DNA of 64,000 nt from Entomomonas asaccharolytica (lineage in GTDB: Bacteria > Pseudomonadota > Gammaproteobacteria > Pseudomonadales > Pseudomonadaceae): NCBI RefSeq assembly GCF_016653615.1, contig NZ_CP067393.1, forward strand, positions 744,001 to 808,000, written 5' to 3'. The notes beneath the pieces were generated by a model, which saw only the letters and a program-made list of their open reading frames with translations, had not been told where the DNA came from and made no database searches. This document shows positions 8,343-17,978 of the stretch, piece by piece. The translations under genes and the position numbers were made by a program. Each line of letters starts with the position of its first letter. Position 1 is the first letter of the stretch.

Positions 8343-11051
8343 ATGTTTGCCAAATGTTCTAAAGGGAAGTTGCTGTTAAGTGTTTCCCTTATTTTCACAA
8401 TAAAACCTATCTTTGCTTTAGATCCTGCCTACCAAGCTCCAACGGGTACAAATTTAGTGGTGGATAATAAAACTATAACCACTATTGCTGATACATCTGT
8501 TTCAGGAGGAGGGGTTATAGTAGGTGATCCAAGACTTGGTAATAATCTTGGTAATGTAACCTTAACGCTAACAAATAGTATTGTTGATTTAAATCAGAAT
8601 AGTGTTTCACATGCAGTTAGAACGGGTTCTTATAGTACTGGCGCTATATTAACAACTAGTATTAGTAATTCAACTATTAAATTAGTGTCTACAGGTAGTA
8701 ATCCTGCAAACACGATAGGTGTCATATCAGAATCGCATAGTAGTGGACAATCCCATCTGCTAAATTTAGAAGATGTAAATATAGATGTTACAGGGACAGG
8801 AACTAATTTTTCAACAGGAATATTAGCGTATTCTACAAATGGTGCCGCAACAATTGATATTCAACTTTTCGGGGTCAATAGCATCAAGGCAACGGGTAGT
8901 TCTAATTATGTTGCAGCTATTGATGCAGGCTTTAATGGTGGAAGTGATAATATTACCATACAAGAACATGATGCAGGTGGGCAAATTATAGCTGTGTCAA
9001 ATGGTAATGCAACAAGCTATGCTATAAATGCTAATACAGGAGGTGGTGGTTCTATTATAATTAATACACAATCAGAGATTATTGCTACTTCAACCGCTGG
9101 TAGTGCTTATGGTATATCAGCAATTGGAGATGTGGTAGAAGTTGAAAACTTAGGTTCCATTACTGCTGAAGGTGTAAATAGCTATGGTATTTTTTCTACC
9201 GCTACAAGTACTGCCACGTTAAATATTAAATCTAATATCATGGCACAAGGTAGTAATACTTCATATGCTATTTATAGCCAAGCAGGGTTAGGTGATAATA
9301 ACATTAATATTGCAGAAGGTATTTATGTTCATGGGGGAGACAGGGTAGGTGCAGCAGTTTATATGACAAGCGCATTGGGAAATCAGGTACTAAATAATAA
9401 TGGTATTATTAGCGCAACCAATGATCAAGCTATTTTTGGTAGAAGCACCTCTGGCAGTACTACAATAAATAATAATAATTTGATCACAGGTTATGTTGAG
9501 CTGTCAGGTAATACTGTTACTTTCAATAATAATGGCTTGTTTGATTTACAGGATTTTAGTAGTGGAACCAAAGGAAGCAGTGTTAGTAGTTTTGGAACAA
9601 ATGGTACATTTAATAATGCAGGTGTATTGGCACTGTCAGAGAAGAATAATACAGGCACTACCAGTCATGCCACTTTAACGGGTCTTGTTAATTTTAATCA
9701 TAACGGAATAATTGATTTAAGAACAGGCCAAAATAATTTGGCAGGTAATACATTAACAATTGGTGATGGTCTAGGAAACGGTAATTTTGTCTCTAATGGT
9801 GGTTCTTTATATATAAATACCAATATCGTGGCTACAGCAGGGGTAAGTGATAAGCTTATTCTAGATAATGTGGTAACAGGAGCCAACGGTGCAACTAGAG
9901 TGTTTATTACACCTACTGCAGGTAGTTCCTATGGTTTTTTAGCAGGGGATGGTATAGAAGTAGTACAGGTTAATGGTAACTCTTCTAGTAATGCTTTTGC
10001 TTTGGGACGTCCTCTGGTCAATGGTATTTATCAGTATGGCCTTTATCAAGGTGGAGCTGCTAATGCTTATAGTTGGTACTTAAGGAATATGCCAAATGCT
10101 TTTAATCCTATTGTGGGAGCTTATTTGGCTAATCAAGTGGCTGCAACCGAGATGTTTAACCAACAACTACGCGATCGTTTATTAGCTTCATCGTCAGATG
10201 TGGCAGCGGATACTTCACAATTAAATAGCTTGTGGTTACGCACTAAAATGACTCATGGCAGCCGACATAGTATACACGATAGTATTAGTAATAGAGACCG
10301 TATGTATATTATGCAATTGGGTGGTGATCTAGGTGTTTGGCGTTTAAATGAGGGCAATTTGCATGTGGGGGTTATGGCTGGTTATGGTGATTATAAAAAT
10401 ACCAGTACATCACGCGCTACACGTATCAAAGCGGATTCCACTGTTAAGGGCTACAATGTGGGCGCTTATGCTAGTTGGTTCCAAAATGACGATTCCGCAT
10501 TAGGTTTATATGTGGATACTTGGACACAATATGGTTGGTTCCGCAATGAGACTAAAGGAAAAGAGGTTTCAGGCAATAAAAAATACAACAGCAATGTATG
10601 GAGTAACTCACTAGAAGTTGGATATGGTGTGGTATTAGGCCAACAACATACAACACAGTGGATTGCAACACCACAAGCACAGTTAACCTACCATTATTAT
10701 GATACTGATAATTTATATGATAGACACAATGAGTTATGGGTTACAGATAATAAAGGAAGTGGTTTAATGTCGAGGGTGGGCGTGCGTTTGCATGGACGGG
10801 ATGTTGAGCGTAAGCAAGCCATTGAACCCTTTGTGGAAGTTAATTGGATTAATAATACAACTAAAAATCAGTTAGAATTTAATGGTACAGAGTTACGTGA
10901 TGGAATGCCTAAAAATCGTTTTGAAGCTAAATTGGGGCTACAAGGTAATATAACTAATCGCTTTAATGTTTCAGCTCAAGTGGGTGGGCAATGGGGGCGT
11001 AATAAATTTGATCAGTATCAGGGACAATTAAATGTTAATTACCGATTCTAA
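8343..11051 (+). CDS. Autotransporter outer-membrane beta-barrel protein
   Basis: This 902-residue type V secreted protein has a signal peptide ending near PIFA. It has a long Gly/Asn/Thr/Ser-rich passenger (about residues 30-600) of short beta-helix-like repeats (NNNGI, INNNN, TATLNI), and a C-terminal autotransporter barrel from about 630 (SLWLRTKMTHGSRH). It ends in NVNYRF, the terminal aromatic residue recognised by the BAM machinery. The barrel inserts in the outer membrane and exports the passenger to the cell surface. No catalytic motif (serine protease, lipase) is visible in the passenger, so adhesion or aggregation is an inference. A bidirectional terminator follows. The gene before it is unrelated in function as far as can be seen. 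Confidence 0.9.
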   Translation: MFAKCSKGKLLLSVSLIFTIKPIFALDPAYQAPTGTNLVVDNKTITTIADTSVSGGGVIVGDPRLGNNLGNVTLTLTNSIVDLNQNSVSHAVRTGSYSTGAILTTSISNSTIKLVSTGSNPANTIGVISESHSSGQSHLLNLEDVNIDVTGTGTNFSTGILAYSTNGAATIDIQLFGVNSIKATGSSNYVAAIDAGFNGGSDNITIQEHDAGGQIIAVSNGNATSYAINANTGGGGSIIINTQSEIIATSTAGSAYGISAIGDVVEVENLGSITAEGVNSYGIFSTATSTATLNIKSNIMAQGSNTSYAIYSQAGLGDNNINIAEGIYVHGGDRVGAAVYMTSALGNQVLNNNGIISATNDQAIFGRSTSGSTTINNNNLITGYVELSGNTVTFNNNGLFDLQDFSSGTKGSSVSSFGTNGTFNNAGVLALSEKNNTGTTSHATLTGLVNFNHNGIIDLRTGQNNLAGNTLTIGDGLGNGNFVSNGGSLYINTNIVATAGVSDKLILDNVVTGANGATRVFITPTAGSSYGFLAGDGIEVVQVNGNSSSNAFALGRPLVNGIYQYGLYQGGAANAYSWYLRNMPNAFNPIVGAYLANQVAATEMFNQQLRDRLLASSSDVAADTSQLNSLWLRTKMTHGSRHSIHDSISNRDRMYIMQLGGDLGVWRLNEGNLHVGVMAGYGDYKNTSTSRATRIKADSTVKGYNVGAYASWFQNDDSALGLYVDTWTQYGWFRNETKGKEVSGNKKYNSNVWSNSLEVGYGVVLGQQHTTQWIATPQAQLTYHYYDTDNLYDRHNELWVTDNKGSGLMSRVGVRLHGRDVERKQAIEPFVEVNWINNTTKNQLEFNGTELRDGMPKNRFEAKLGLQGNITNRFNVSAQVGGQWGRNKFDQYQGQLNVNYRF

Positions 11052-11074
11052 AGCGTGATTATTAGTCTATAAAT

Positions 11075-11105
11075 AAAAAAGGTAATCAAATGATTACCTT
11101 TTTTT
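11075..11105. terminator. Bidirectional terminator between autotransporter and nagZ
   Basis: A stem GGTAATCA / TGATTACC with a 2-nt loop is flanked by an A tract and a T tract. It can end both convergent genes. Confidence 0.9.
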
Positions 11106-11118
11106 ATGGCTAATATAA

Positions 11119-12117
11119 TTAAACGAGTAATTGAGCTTGTTGTAATGTTTGTATTGCTTCTAACCAAGCTGGTTGGGCTTTATAATCCGTACTAGGCGTT
11201 ACCTTAGTTTTCATCATGGCTAGTTTTTGGCTAGGGGTTATATTTAGTTGTTGAGTTATAACTAAAGCCTCTTCTGCCATTGCTCGATCATTGCAGACTA
11301 AAGCCATATCACAACCTGCACCAAAAGCAGCGGTTACACGATTATCAATATTACCCACTGCATGAGCTCCTGCCATGGATAGATCATCGCTAAAAATAAT
11401 GCCTTTAAACTGTAGTTCTTGGCGTAAGATAGTTTGTATCCAATATTCAGAAAAACCTGCAGGTTTATTATCTACTTGGCTGTAGATGATATGTGCAGGC
11501 ATGATGCCCACTAATTGTTGCGATAACTTTGTGAAAGGGATTAAATCAGTTTTTCTGATTTCATCTAAAGAACGCTCATCTTCTGGAATAACAAAATGAG
11601 AGTCACCTGTTACCCAGCCATGTCCAGGGAAGTGTTTACCCGTGGCTTGCATACCTGCTTTTTGCATACCTGCAATAAAAGCGCTGGCTAATTCTGTTAC
11701 TTTCTCTGGATTATTAGCAAATGCGCGTTTACCAATGACTTGATTTCTATTGTAGTTAATATCTAATACAGGGGCAAAGCTAATATCAAGGCCTATAGCT
11801 AGTACTTCTGTAGCCATCAGCCAACCACAGTAGTTAGCAAGCTCCAGTGCATTAGGATGATCAATAAAGCTGCCCATAGCGGGTAATGCTAGCATATTTT
11901 GACGTAGTCGTTGCACGCGCCCACCTTCTTGATCAATCGCTAAAATTAGATCAGGGCGAATAGCATGTATGGAAGCACACAGTTCTCTTACTTGTTTAGG
12001 GTCTTCGGTATTGCGTGTAAATAATATTAAGCCACCGATTTCAGGGTGTTTTAAAAATTGACGATCTTCAGCCGTTAACCAAAGACCTTCAATATCAACC
12101 ATTAATGAGCCTTGCAT
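11119..12117 (-). CDS. nagZ: Beta-N-acetylhexosaminidase NagZ
   Basis: This 332-residue cytoplasmic family 3 glycoside hydrolase removes GlcNAc from anhydromuropeptides during peptidoglycan recycling. In bacteria with inducible AmpC it thereby makes the inducer. Visible motifs are LAIDQEGGRVQRL (about 60-72), KHFPGHG with the catalytic-loop His (about 160) and FSDDLSM with the nucleophile Asp (about 242). The N-terminus MQGSLMVDIEG matches Pseudomonas NagZ, which fixes the start. It follows the L,D-transpeptidase gene by 8 bp and psrA further upstream, so the three genes probably form one transcript. Confidence 0.95.
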   Translation of the reverse strand: MQGSLMVDIEGLWLTAEDRQFLKHPEIGGLILFTRNTEDPKQVRELCASIHAIRPDLILAIDQEGGRVQRLRQNMLALPAMGSFIDHPNALELANYCGWLMATEVLAIGLDISFAPVLDINYNRNQVIGKRAFANNPEKVTELASAFIAGMQKAGMQATGKHFPGHGWVTGDSHFVIPEDERSLDEIRKTDLIPFTKLSQQLVGIMPAHIIYSQVDNKPAGFSEYWIQTILRQELQFKGIIFSDDLSMAGAHAVGNIDNRVTAAFGAGCDMALVCNDRAMAEEALVITQQLNITPSQKLAMMKTKVTPSTDYKAQPAWLEAIQTLQQAQLLV

Positions 12118-12125
12118 AGGATGCC

Positions 12126-12623
12126 TTATTCTGTGTAGGGTTGTTCACTGATCTCTACAGGACAGTGAATAGGAACTAACTCAAAGAGTTTAATTATATC
12201 AGTATTACGTAATCTAATGCAGCCGTGAGAGAGTGGGATACCCATAGGTTCAGTATCTGGTGCGCCATGCAAATAGATATAACGGCGGAAGGTGTCAACA
12301 TTACTTAATCGATTGAAACCTAATTGACAACCACTAAGCCATAGGATACGGGTTAATATCCAATCTCTATGAGGGTGCTGTTGCGCAAGTTCTGGTGACC
12401 AAATTTCGCCTGTCCAGCGTCGTCCAAGTAGCACAGCGTTAATCGGTAATTCAGCACCAATTTTGGCTCTAATATAGTGTTTACCAAGTGGTGTACAATT
12501 ACTATTTTGTAACTGTCCAGTACCTTTTAATGCAGTAGATACTGGCATGGTTAAAGCTAACTTTCCTTGTTTAAAACCATACAGTTTTTGATCAGCAACG
12601 GAAATAAAAAGTTGGTCTAACAT
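12126..12623 (-). CDS. L,D-transpeptidase (YkuD domain)
   Basis: This protein of 165 residues is a compact YkuD catalytic domain. The signature HGA(x)15-SHGCIRL has the nucleophilic Cys near residue 132. Such enzymes make 3-3 crosslinks in peptidoglycan or attach proteins to it. No signal peptide or LysM domain is visible, although a periplasmic site is usual, so its location is uncertain; cytoplasmic cleavage of recycled tetrapeptides would also fit beside nagZ. The start ATG lies next to the psrA stop, so the two genes touch. Confidence 0.88.
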   Translation of the reverse strand: MLDQLFISVADQKLYGFKQGKLALTMPVSTALKGTGQLQNSNCTPLGKHYIRAKIGAELPINAVLLGRRWTGEIWSPELAQQHPHRDWILTRILWLSGCQLGFNRLSNVDTFRRYIYLHGAPDTEPMGIPLSHGCIRLRNTDIIKLFELVPIHCPVEISEQPYTE

Positions 12624-13324
12624 TAGTTCTCTGTTAGCTTAGAAATATCATATTTTGCATTGACTAATGTTTCATCTTTTAATACAGGTGCAGCCAATAA
12701 TCCAGCCGTAATATAAGGTGCCATTAACTGAATAACTTGTGATATTTTGATGGAAGTTTTAAATTCTTTTTTCATTAATGTTTTAAAATATTCCATACTA
12801 GCGATATTAAGTAAAATAGTCCCTAAACTAAAATGTAGCCGCCAAAACCATTCTACTTCAGAAATATTATCATTATGGGCTGCCTTTCTTAACATAAGCC
12901 CAAAACGATAGAATACAATGCCAAAGTCATTGGTCATATATTCATGTAAAAATAGTTGCTTTTGCAATAACGCATTGCTAAATAGCCGCATAAAGGTTAC
13001 TACGCCTTTAGAGCTATGTGTTTTTATAGATACAATTAACTCCATAAAGATACTTAACAGTTCTTCAGTGGAAGGAGTAGCATTTTGTTTTGACTCATAA
13101 TAATCTAATTTCTTTTCAAGTTCAGAGCAAAACTGGGTTAAATATCTTGAAAAAATGGCTTTAATAAGACCTTCTTTTGAACCAAAGTGATAATTTACCG
13201 CTGCTAAATTAACTTCTGCTTCAGCAGTAATAGAGCGTAATGATGTTTCAGTGAAACCTCTTTCTGCGAATAATTGTTCAGCAGCATTATAAATACGTTC
13301 TATGGTTTTATCAGATGCTTTCAT
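12623..13324 (-). CDS. psrA: TetR-family regulator PsrA
   Basis: This 233-residue protein has an N-terminal TetR helix-turn-helix (IYNAAEQLFAERGFTETS and VNLAAVNYHFGSKEGLI, about residues 10-55) and a ligand-binding C-terminal part with WFWRLHFSLG. The match to Pseudomonas PsrA extends over the whole length. PsrA binds long-chain fatty acids and controls beta-oxidation genes, electron-transfer flavoproteins and rpoS. It is the first gene of a unit with the transpeptidase and nagZ, and is divergent from etfBA. I found no clear copy of the known GAAAC/GTTTC operator between them, so the operator here may have drifted. Confidence 0.82.
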   Translation of the reverse strand: MKASDKTIERIYNAAEQLFAERGFTETSLRSITAEAEVNLAAVNYHFGSKEGLIKAIFSRYLTQFCSELEKKLDYYESKQNATPSTEELLSIFMELIVSIKTHSSKGVVTFMRLFSNALLQKQLFLHEYMTNDFGIVFYRFGLMLRKAAHNDNISEVEWFWRLHFSLGTILLNIASMEYFKTLMKKEFKTSIKISQVIQLMAPYITAGLLAAPVLKDETLVNAKYDISKLTEN

Positions 13325-13504
13325 TGTGTCTTTCCAATAGATTAAGGCAATTCTATGATTATAGTATGTAATTCTTGTTAAATGTTATCATAATAGTTAA
13401 AAAATTATAATAAAGTCATGTAAAGAGCGGTTATTTTACATAATAAGCTATTAAATAAAGTACCTAACTGGGGTCAATTAACTAGTACAAATACCCCTTT
13501 CACG

Positions 13505-13534
13505 TTAAACTACCTTATCTCATATAGTTATAAT
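13505..13534 (+). promoter_or_regulatory. Candidate sigma-70 promoter for etfBA
   Basis: A perfect TATAAT at 13529-13534 is preceded, with an 18-bp spacer, by TTAAAC as a weak -35. The start site would fall near 13541, about 70 nt before etfB. The rest of the 286-bp gap between psrA and etfB is AT-rich with no other structure I could identify. Confidence 0.4.
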
Positions 13535-13610
13535 ATTTTATACAATATCTTTATATGTCTATCATTAGTAGGCTAATTTTCACCCACAGCAGAAGATAAA
13601 GAGGACCCCC

Positions 13611-14360
13611 ATGAAGGTACTTGTAGCAGTTAAACGAGTGGTTGACTACAACGTAAAAGTCCGTGTTAAAGCAGACAATACCGGAGTTGACCTAGCCAAT
13701 GTCAAAATGTCAATGAACCCCTTTTGCGAAATTGCCGTAGAAGAAGCAATACGTTTAAAAGAAAAAGGCATAGCCAGCGAAGTAATAGCCGTATCCGTAG
13801 GTCCAGCAGCGGCACAAGAACAACTTCGTACCGCCCTAGCGCTAGGTGTTGATCGTGCCATCCTAGTAGAAGCTGAAGACAACCTAAGCTCCCTAAACGT
13901 AGCCAAAATACTCAAAGCTATCGTTGACAAAGAACAACCACAACTCATCATCCTCGGCAAACAAGCCATCGATACCGACAACAACCAAACTGGTCAAATG
14001 CTAGCTGCCCTTGGTGGTTACTCACAAGGTACCTTTGCCTCCAAACTAGAAATAGTAGGCGACAAAATCAACCTTACCCGTGAAATCGATGGTGGTTTAC
14101 AAACCGTAGCACTCACCCTACCCGCCGTAGTCACTACCGACCTACGACTAAACGAACCACGCTACGCCTCCTTGCCCAACATCATGAAAGCCAAGAAAAA
14201 GCCATTAGAAACTACCAGCCCTGCTGACCTAGGTATCACTGTCAACAACACAGTCACCACCTTAAAAGTAGAAGCACCTGCGGCACGTAAAGCAGGCATC
14301 AAAGTAAGCTCAGTAGCAGAACTTGTAGACAAACTAAAGAACGAAGCGAAGGTGATCTAA
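13611..14360 (+). CDS. etfB: Electron transfer flavoprotein beta subunit
   Basis: This 249-residue ETF domain protein binds AMP and, with EtfA, shuttles electrons from acyl-CoA and other dehydrogenases. Start [20 protein letters not shown] and the signature [11 protein letters not shown]...[15 protein letters not shown] are typical. A strong ribosome site AGAGGA lies 7 bp before ATG. The stop and the etfA start overlap (TAATG), so translation is coupled. Codon use is strikingly different from the rest of the window: by hand count about 13 of 27 Leu codons are CTA and only 4 TTA, and Asn is about 12 AAC to 2 AAT. High expression or a different origin could explain this. Confidence 0.95.
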   Translation: MKVLVAVKRVVDYNVKVRVKADNTGVDLANVKMSMNPFCEIAVEEAIRLKEKGIASEVIAVSVGPAAAQEQLRTALALGVDRAILVEAEDNLSSLNVAKILKAIVDKEQPQLIILGKQAIDTDNNQTGQMLAALGGYSQGTFASKLEIVGDKINLTREIDGGLQTVALTLPAVVTTDLRLNEPRYASLPNIMKAKKKPLETTSPADLGITVNNTVTTLKVEAPAARKAGIKVSSVAELVDKLKNEAKVI

Positions 14361-15289
14361 TGACAATCCTTGTTATAGCAGAACACAACAACACAACACT
14401 CAACCCAGCCACCCTAAACACCGTAGCAGCAGCCCAAGCTATTGGTGGCGACATCCACCTACTCGTAGCAGGCCAAAATGCCCAACCCGTAGCTGACGCA
14501 GCAGCCAAAGTACAAGGTGTAAGCAAAGTCCTGTTAGCAGACAACGCAGCCTATGGTCATATGCTACCTGAAAATGTAGCCAAACTTATTGTAGGCCTAG
14601 CCAACAACTACAGCCATATCCTAGCACCAGCCACTACCGATGGTAAAAACTACCTACCACGCGTAGCAGCTCTACTAGACGTAGACCAAATCTCAGAAAT
14701 CATCGCTGTAGAAAGTCCAGATACCTTCAAGCGTCCTATCTATGCAGGAAACGCCATTGCTACCGTACAAACCACAGCCAACATCAAAGTGATTACTGTA
14801 CGCTCTACAGGTTTTGATGCGGTATCTGCTGAAGGTGGTAGTGCAGCCATAGAAACCATCAGCGAAGCAACTGATGCAGGCGTATCCAGCTTTATCAACG
14901 AAGAACTGGCCAAATCAGACCGTCCAGAACTAACTGCAGCCAAAGTCATCATATCAGGTGGTCGTGGCCTACAAAATGGCGACAACTTCCAACTTCTCTA
15001 TGCGTTAGCAGACAAACTAAATGCAGCGGTAGGTGCTTCACGTGCGGCAGTAGACGCTGGCTATGTACCTAACGACCTGCAAGTAGGTCAGACAGGTAAA
15101 ATTGTAGCCCCAGAACTCTACATTGCTGTTGGTATTTCAGGCGCTATTCAACATTTGGCGGGTATGAAAGACTCCAAAGTAATTGTTGCTATCAACAAAG
15201 ACGAAGAAGCACCTATTTTCCAAGTAGCTGATTATGGCTTGGTGGGGGATTTGTTTGAGTTAGTACCTGAGTTGACTAACGCGTTATAG
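14360..15289 (+). CDS. etfA: Electron transfer flavoprotein alpha subunit
   Basis: This 309-residue FAD-binding partner of EtfB passes electrons to ETF-ubiquinone oxidoreductase, whose gene is at 53.9 kb. The C-terminal FAD domain is clear: [14 protein letters not shown] (about 195-208), [32 protein letters not shown] and [23 protein letters not shown]. It overlaps the etfB stop by 1 base. The first two-thirds share the C-ending and CTA-rich codon use of etfB, while the last 60 or so codons drift back towards the local TTG/GTT style. A strong terminator follows. Confidence 0.95.
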   Translation: MTILVIAEHNNTTLNPATLNTVAAAQAIGGDIHLLVAGQNAQPVADAAAKVQGVSKVLLADNAAYGHMLPENVAKLIVGLANNYSHILAPATTDGKNYLPRVAALLDVDQISEIIAVESPDTFKRPIYAGNAIATVQTTANIKVITVRSTGFDAVSAEGGSAAIETISEATDAGVSSFINEELAKSDRPELTAAKVIISGGRGLQNGDNFQLLYALADKLNAAVGASRAAVDAGYVPNDLQVGQTGKIVAPELYIAVGISGAIQHLAGMKDSKVIVAINKDEEAPIFQVADYGLVGDLFELVPELTNAL

Positions 15290-15316
15290 GCAAATTTAAA
15301 GATTAGTGTTATAAAT

Positions 15317-15349
15317 AACCCCATTCATAGTGTGTGAATGGGGTTTTTT
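15317..15349 (+). terminator. etfBA terminator
   Basis: An 11-bp stem AACCCCATTCA / TGAATGGGGTT with a 7-nt loop runs into a T tract. It lies 27 bp after the etfA stop. Confidence 0.92.
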
Positions 15350-15374
15350 GTTTAGATAGTTGATAATATTTTTT

Positions 15375-15632
15375 ATGGAATGTCGTTTGGGTTGCGGGGC
15401 TTGTTGTATAGCTCCTTCTATTTCTTCTCCTATTCCAGGAATGCCTGATGGTAAACCTGCAGGTGTTCGCTGTGTACAGCTTAATGAGCAAAATCTTTGT
15501 CAATTATTTGGTAGTTCAGAGCGCCCTCTAGTGTGTTCGGCTTTTCAAGCAGAGCCTATTATTTGTGGTGATAATACTGAACAGGCAATGCAAATAATTA
15601 CCGAGTGGGAATTGATAACTAAAGTATCTTAA
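15375..15632 (+). CDS. YkgJ-family cysteine cluster protein
   Basis: This small protein (about 85 residues from the ATG at 15375) is rich in conserved cysteines: [11 protein letters not shown] at the start, VRCVQL, NLCQLF, LVCSAF and IICGD. The pattern [30 protein letters not shown] is that of the YkgJ-like putative zinc- or iron-chelating family, whose role is unknown. An upstream in-frame TTG at 15360 would add MIIFF; I prefer the ATG because the motif starts there. The MFS gene follows 13 bp later, so they are probably co-transcribed. Confidence 0.82.
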   Translation: [85 protein letters not shown]

Positions 15633-15645
15633 ACAGGTAAGGTTA

Positions 15646-16950
15646 ATGTCACAGAAACATTTATCAACACGTTTGTATAACTATTTGAGTGGCAATAAAC
15701 AAGATCAACAACAAAACAGTCATAGCAAAAATCAAGAGATCTTACAGCGTAATTTCTTTAGCCATTTATGGATTTCTTTAGGCAATAAATTAGCTGACTC
15801 TTTAATTAGCCCCCGACTTATTTTGCCTTGGCTATTAAGTGCTATGCATGCCCCCTTATGGGTGGTGAGTTTATTAGTACCTATTCGTGAAGCAGGTGCC
15901 TTATTACCACAATTAATTGTGGCCAGTGTTTTAAGGGTTAAAAAAATTCGTAAATGGGTATGGTTTAATGCTTGTATAGTATTAACGCTATGTGGTGTGG
16001 CATTAATAATATTGGCCATTACAGGAGAGGGTTTCTGGGGGGCTGTATTAGTACTTGTAGTATTAACTATTCTTTCTTTGGCTAGAGGTGTTACCTCAAT
16101 TACCAGTAAAGATGTAATGGCTAAAACAATTGATAAAGAAAGTCGTGGTCATTTAATGGGGTGGAGTACTAGCATTGCAGGAGGGATTACGCTTGTTGCA
16201 GGTGTGATATTAGTGTTACTGACTAATCAACCTGGTAGACCCATAGTGGCAGGATTATTATTACTAGCTACTTTAGGATGGGCTGTAGATATTATTTTTT
16301 GTGCTCGTTTAGTTGAACCTGAAAGTGAAATAGAACAAGAACTAAAAGAAAAGAGTAGTTTAGTGAGAGTATGGGAGTTATTAAAAACAGATAAACAGTT
16401 TTTACATTTTAATATTAGTCGTTCATTACTTCTTTCTAGTGCACTAGCCTTACCCTATATAGCTATTTTAGGTAGAAATCACAGTGGTGCTAATCTAGGT
16501 AGTTTAGGTATTTTAGTGTTAATCTCTGGTATAGCAACGATGCTAGCTAGCCCTTTTTGGGGTAAATATGCTGACCATTCTAGTCGTAATGTTATGCGTG
16601 ACAGTGGTTTAATAGTAGCTGTTATTTGTTTTATGATTACTTTATTTGGTTATTTACCAGAGTCCCTGAGCAGTACAGTGTGGCCTTATGCGTTCGCTTA
16701 TGGTTTTGTGGTGATTGGTGAAACAGGCATTGGTATAGGCCGTAAAACCTATATTATAAATATGGGAGATGGAGAAAGTAGGGCACTTTATATTGCGTTA
16801 TCTAATACTATTACGGGAATTCTAGTATTGATATTAGGCTCAATACTCGCTGCATTAAGCTCATGGACAAGCCTTGATGTGGTATTAATGACCTTAGCAG
16901 TAGGCTGTATTATTGGCGCATGGTCTGCCCAAAAATTACAAAATATTTAA
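15646..16950 (+). CDS. MFS transporter
   Basis: This 434-residue inner-membrane protein has a hydrophilic N-terminal tail of about 45 residues, then roughly 12 hydrophobic segments arranged as two halves. A charged central loop (VEPESEIEQELKEKS, about 225-240) separates them. Conserved basic loop patterns typical of the major facilitator superfamily are present (WGKYADHSSRNVM near 305-317). The substrate cannot be inferred. An AAGG ribosome site precedes the ATG. The pairing with a YkgJ-type cysteine-cluster gene might hint at a metal or redox link, but that is speculation. Confidence 0.82.
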   Translation: MSQKHLSTRLYNYLSGNKQDQQQNSHSKNQEILQRNFFSHLWISLGNKLADSLISPRLILPWLLSAMHAPLWVVSLLVPIREAGALLPQLIVASVLRVKKIRKWVWFNACIVLTLCGVALIILAITGEGFWGAVLVLVVLTILSLARGVTSITSKDVMAKTIDKESRGHLMGWSTSIAGGITLVAGVILVLLTNQPGRPIVAGLLLLATLGWAVDIIFCARLVEPESEIEQELKEKSSLVRVWELLKTDKQFLHFNISRSLLLSSALALPYIAILGRNHSGANLGSLGILVLISGIATMLASPFWGKYADHSSRNVMRDSGLIVAVICFMITLFGYLPESLSSTVWPYAFAYGFVVIGETGIGIGRKTYIINMGDGESRALYIALSNTITGILVLILGSILAALSSWTSLDVVLMTLAVGCIIGAWSAQKLQNI

Positions 16951-16985
16951 AACTTAATAGATTTATCATTAATGATATAAATAAA

Positions 16986-17044
16986 AATAACTATCTCTCA
17001 TTTAGCAATAATAGAATACTGTATAAAATGAGTAGATAGTTATT
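16986..17044. terminator. Long-stem hairpin between convergent MFS and tal genes
   Basis: The arms 16986-17003 and 17026-17044 pair over about 18 bp (AATAACTATCTCTCATTT against its complement with one bulged T), with a loop of 22 nt. There is no long T tract. It fills the convergent gap and may stop transcripts from both sides. Confidence 0.55.
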
Positions 17045-17054
17045 AGAGTAAATA

Positions 17055-17978
17055 TCAATCAGCTAATAATTTCTCAAGTTTTTCTTGGTCTCTGGCAAAA
17101 GCACGAATACCTTCTGCGAGCTTTTCTGTAGCCATTGCATCTTCATTCATATTCCAGCGATATTGGCTTTCTGAGAGACTTTGCTGATTTTCCTGAGTTC
17201 CTTGTTCTGGCGATAATATACGAGGAAGCTTATTATTATCTTGTGCTAACTTCTCTAACAAGTCTGGACTAATAGTTAAACGATCACAACCTGCTAGTTG
17301 TTCAATCTGGCCTATATTACGGAAACTAGCACCCATCACAATGGTGGCGTATTGGTACTGTTTATAGTAGTGATAAATACGACTAACAGATTGTACGCCA
17401 GGATCTTCTACTGCTGTAAAGTCACGGTTTTCAGCTTTTTTATACCAGTCATAAATTCTACCAACAAAAGGTGAAATTAAGAAAACACCAGCCTCTGCAC
17501 ATGCAACTGCTTGAGCAAATGAAAATAATAGGGTTAAGTTGGTTTGAATACCTTCTTTTTCAAGTTGTTTGGCTGCTTGAATACCTTCCCATGTGGCGGC
17601 AATTTTAATTAACACACGTTCTTTATTAATACCTTGCTGATGGTAAATATCAATAAGTTTTTTGGCTCTATCAATAGTTGCTTGGCTATCAAAAGACAGT
17701 CTAGCATCTACTTCGGTGGAAATTTTACCTGGAATAACGTTTAGTATTTCTTTGCCCACTAGTACTGCAAATGTATCGCAAGCAACAGCAAGATCTTGTT
17801 TGGCTTTTTGTTTTACTTGATTTAGTTGTTGCTGATACTGTGGTAAAGCAGCTGCTTTTAATAATAATGATGGGTTGGTGGTAGCATCTACAGGTTTTAA
17901 ACGGGCAATTGCTTCCATATCCCCTGTATCTGCAACAACAGTAGTAATTTGGCGAAGTTGTTCTAATTTATTTGACAT
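17055..17978 (-). CDS. tal: Transaldolase
   Basis: This enzyme of the non-oxidative pentose phosphate pathway moves a dihydroxyacetone unit between sedoheptulose-7-phosphate and glyceraldehyde-3-phosphate. From the ATG at 17978 ([10 protein letters not shown]) it has 307 residues, the usual TalB-type length. A longer reading from 18023 would add an atypical hydrophobic leader. [12 protein letters not shown] (about 33-44) and the Schiff-base lysine in [11 protein letters not shown] (about 130) are present, as is the end motif [15 protein letters not shown]. It has its own 185-bp upstream region, divergent from nrdR. Confidence 0.95.
   Translation of the reverse strand: MSNKLEQLRQITTVVADTGDMEAIARLKPVDATTNPSLLLKAAALPQYQQQLNQVKQKAKQDLAVACDTFAVLVGKEILNVIPGKISTEVDARLSFDSQATIDRAKKLIDIYHQQGINKERVLIKIAATWEGIQAAKQLEKEGIQTNLTLLFSFAQAVACAEAGVFLISPFVGRIYDWYKKAENRDFTAVEDPGVQSVSRIYHYYKQYQYATIVMGASFRNIGQIEQLAGCDRLTISPDLLEKLAQDNNKLPRILSPEQGTQENQQSLSESQYRWNMNEDAMATEKLAEGIRAFARDQEKLEKLLAD

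Noticed and set aside
9493-9886. Small frames on both strands inside the autotransporter gene
   Set aside because: They lack ribosome sites and fall within a clear long coding frame.
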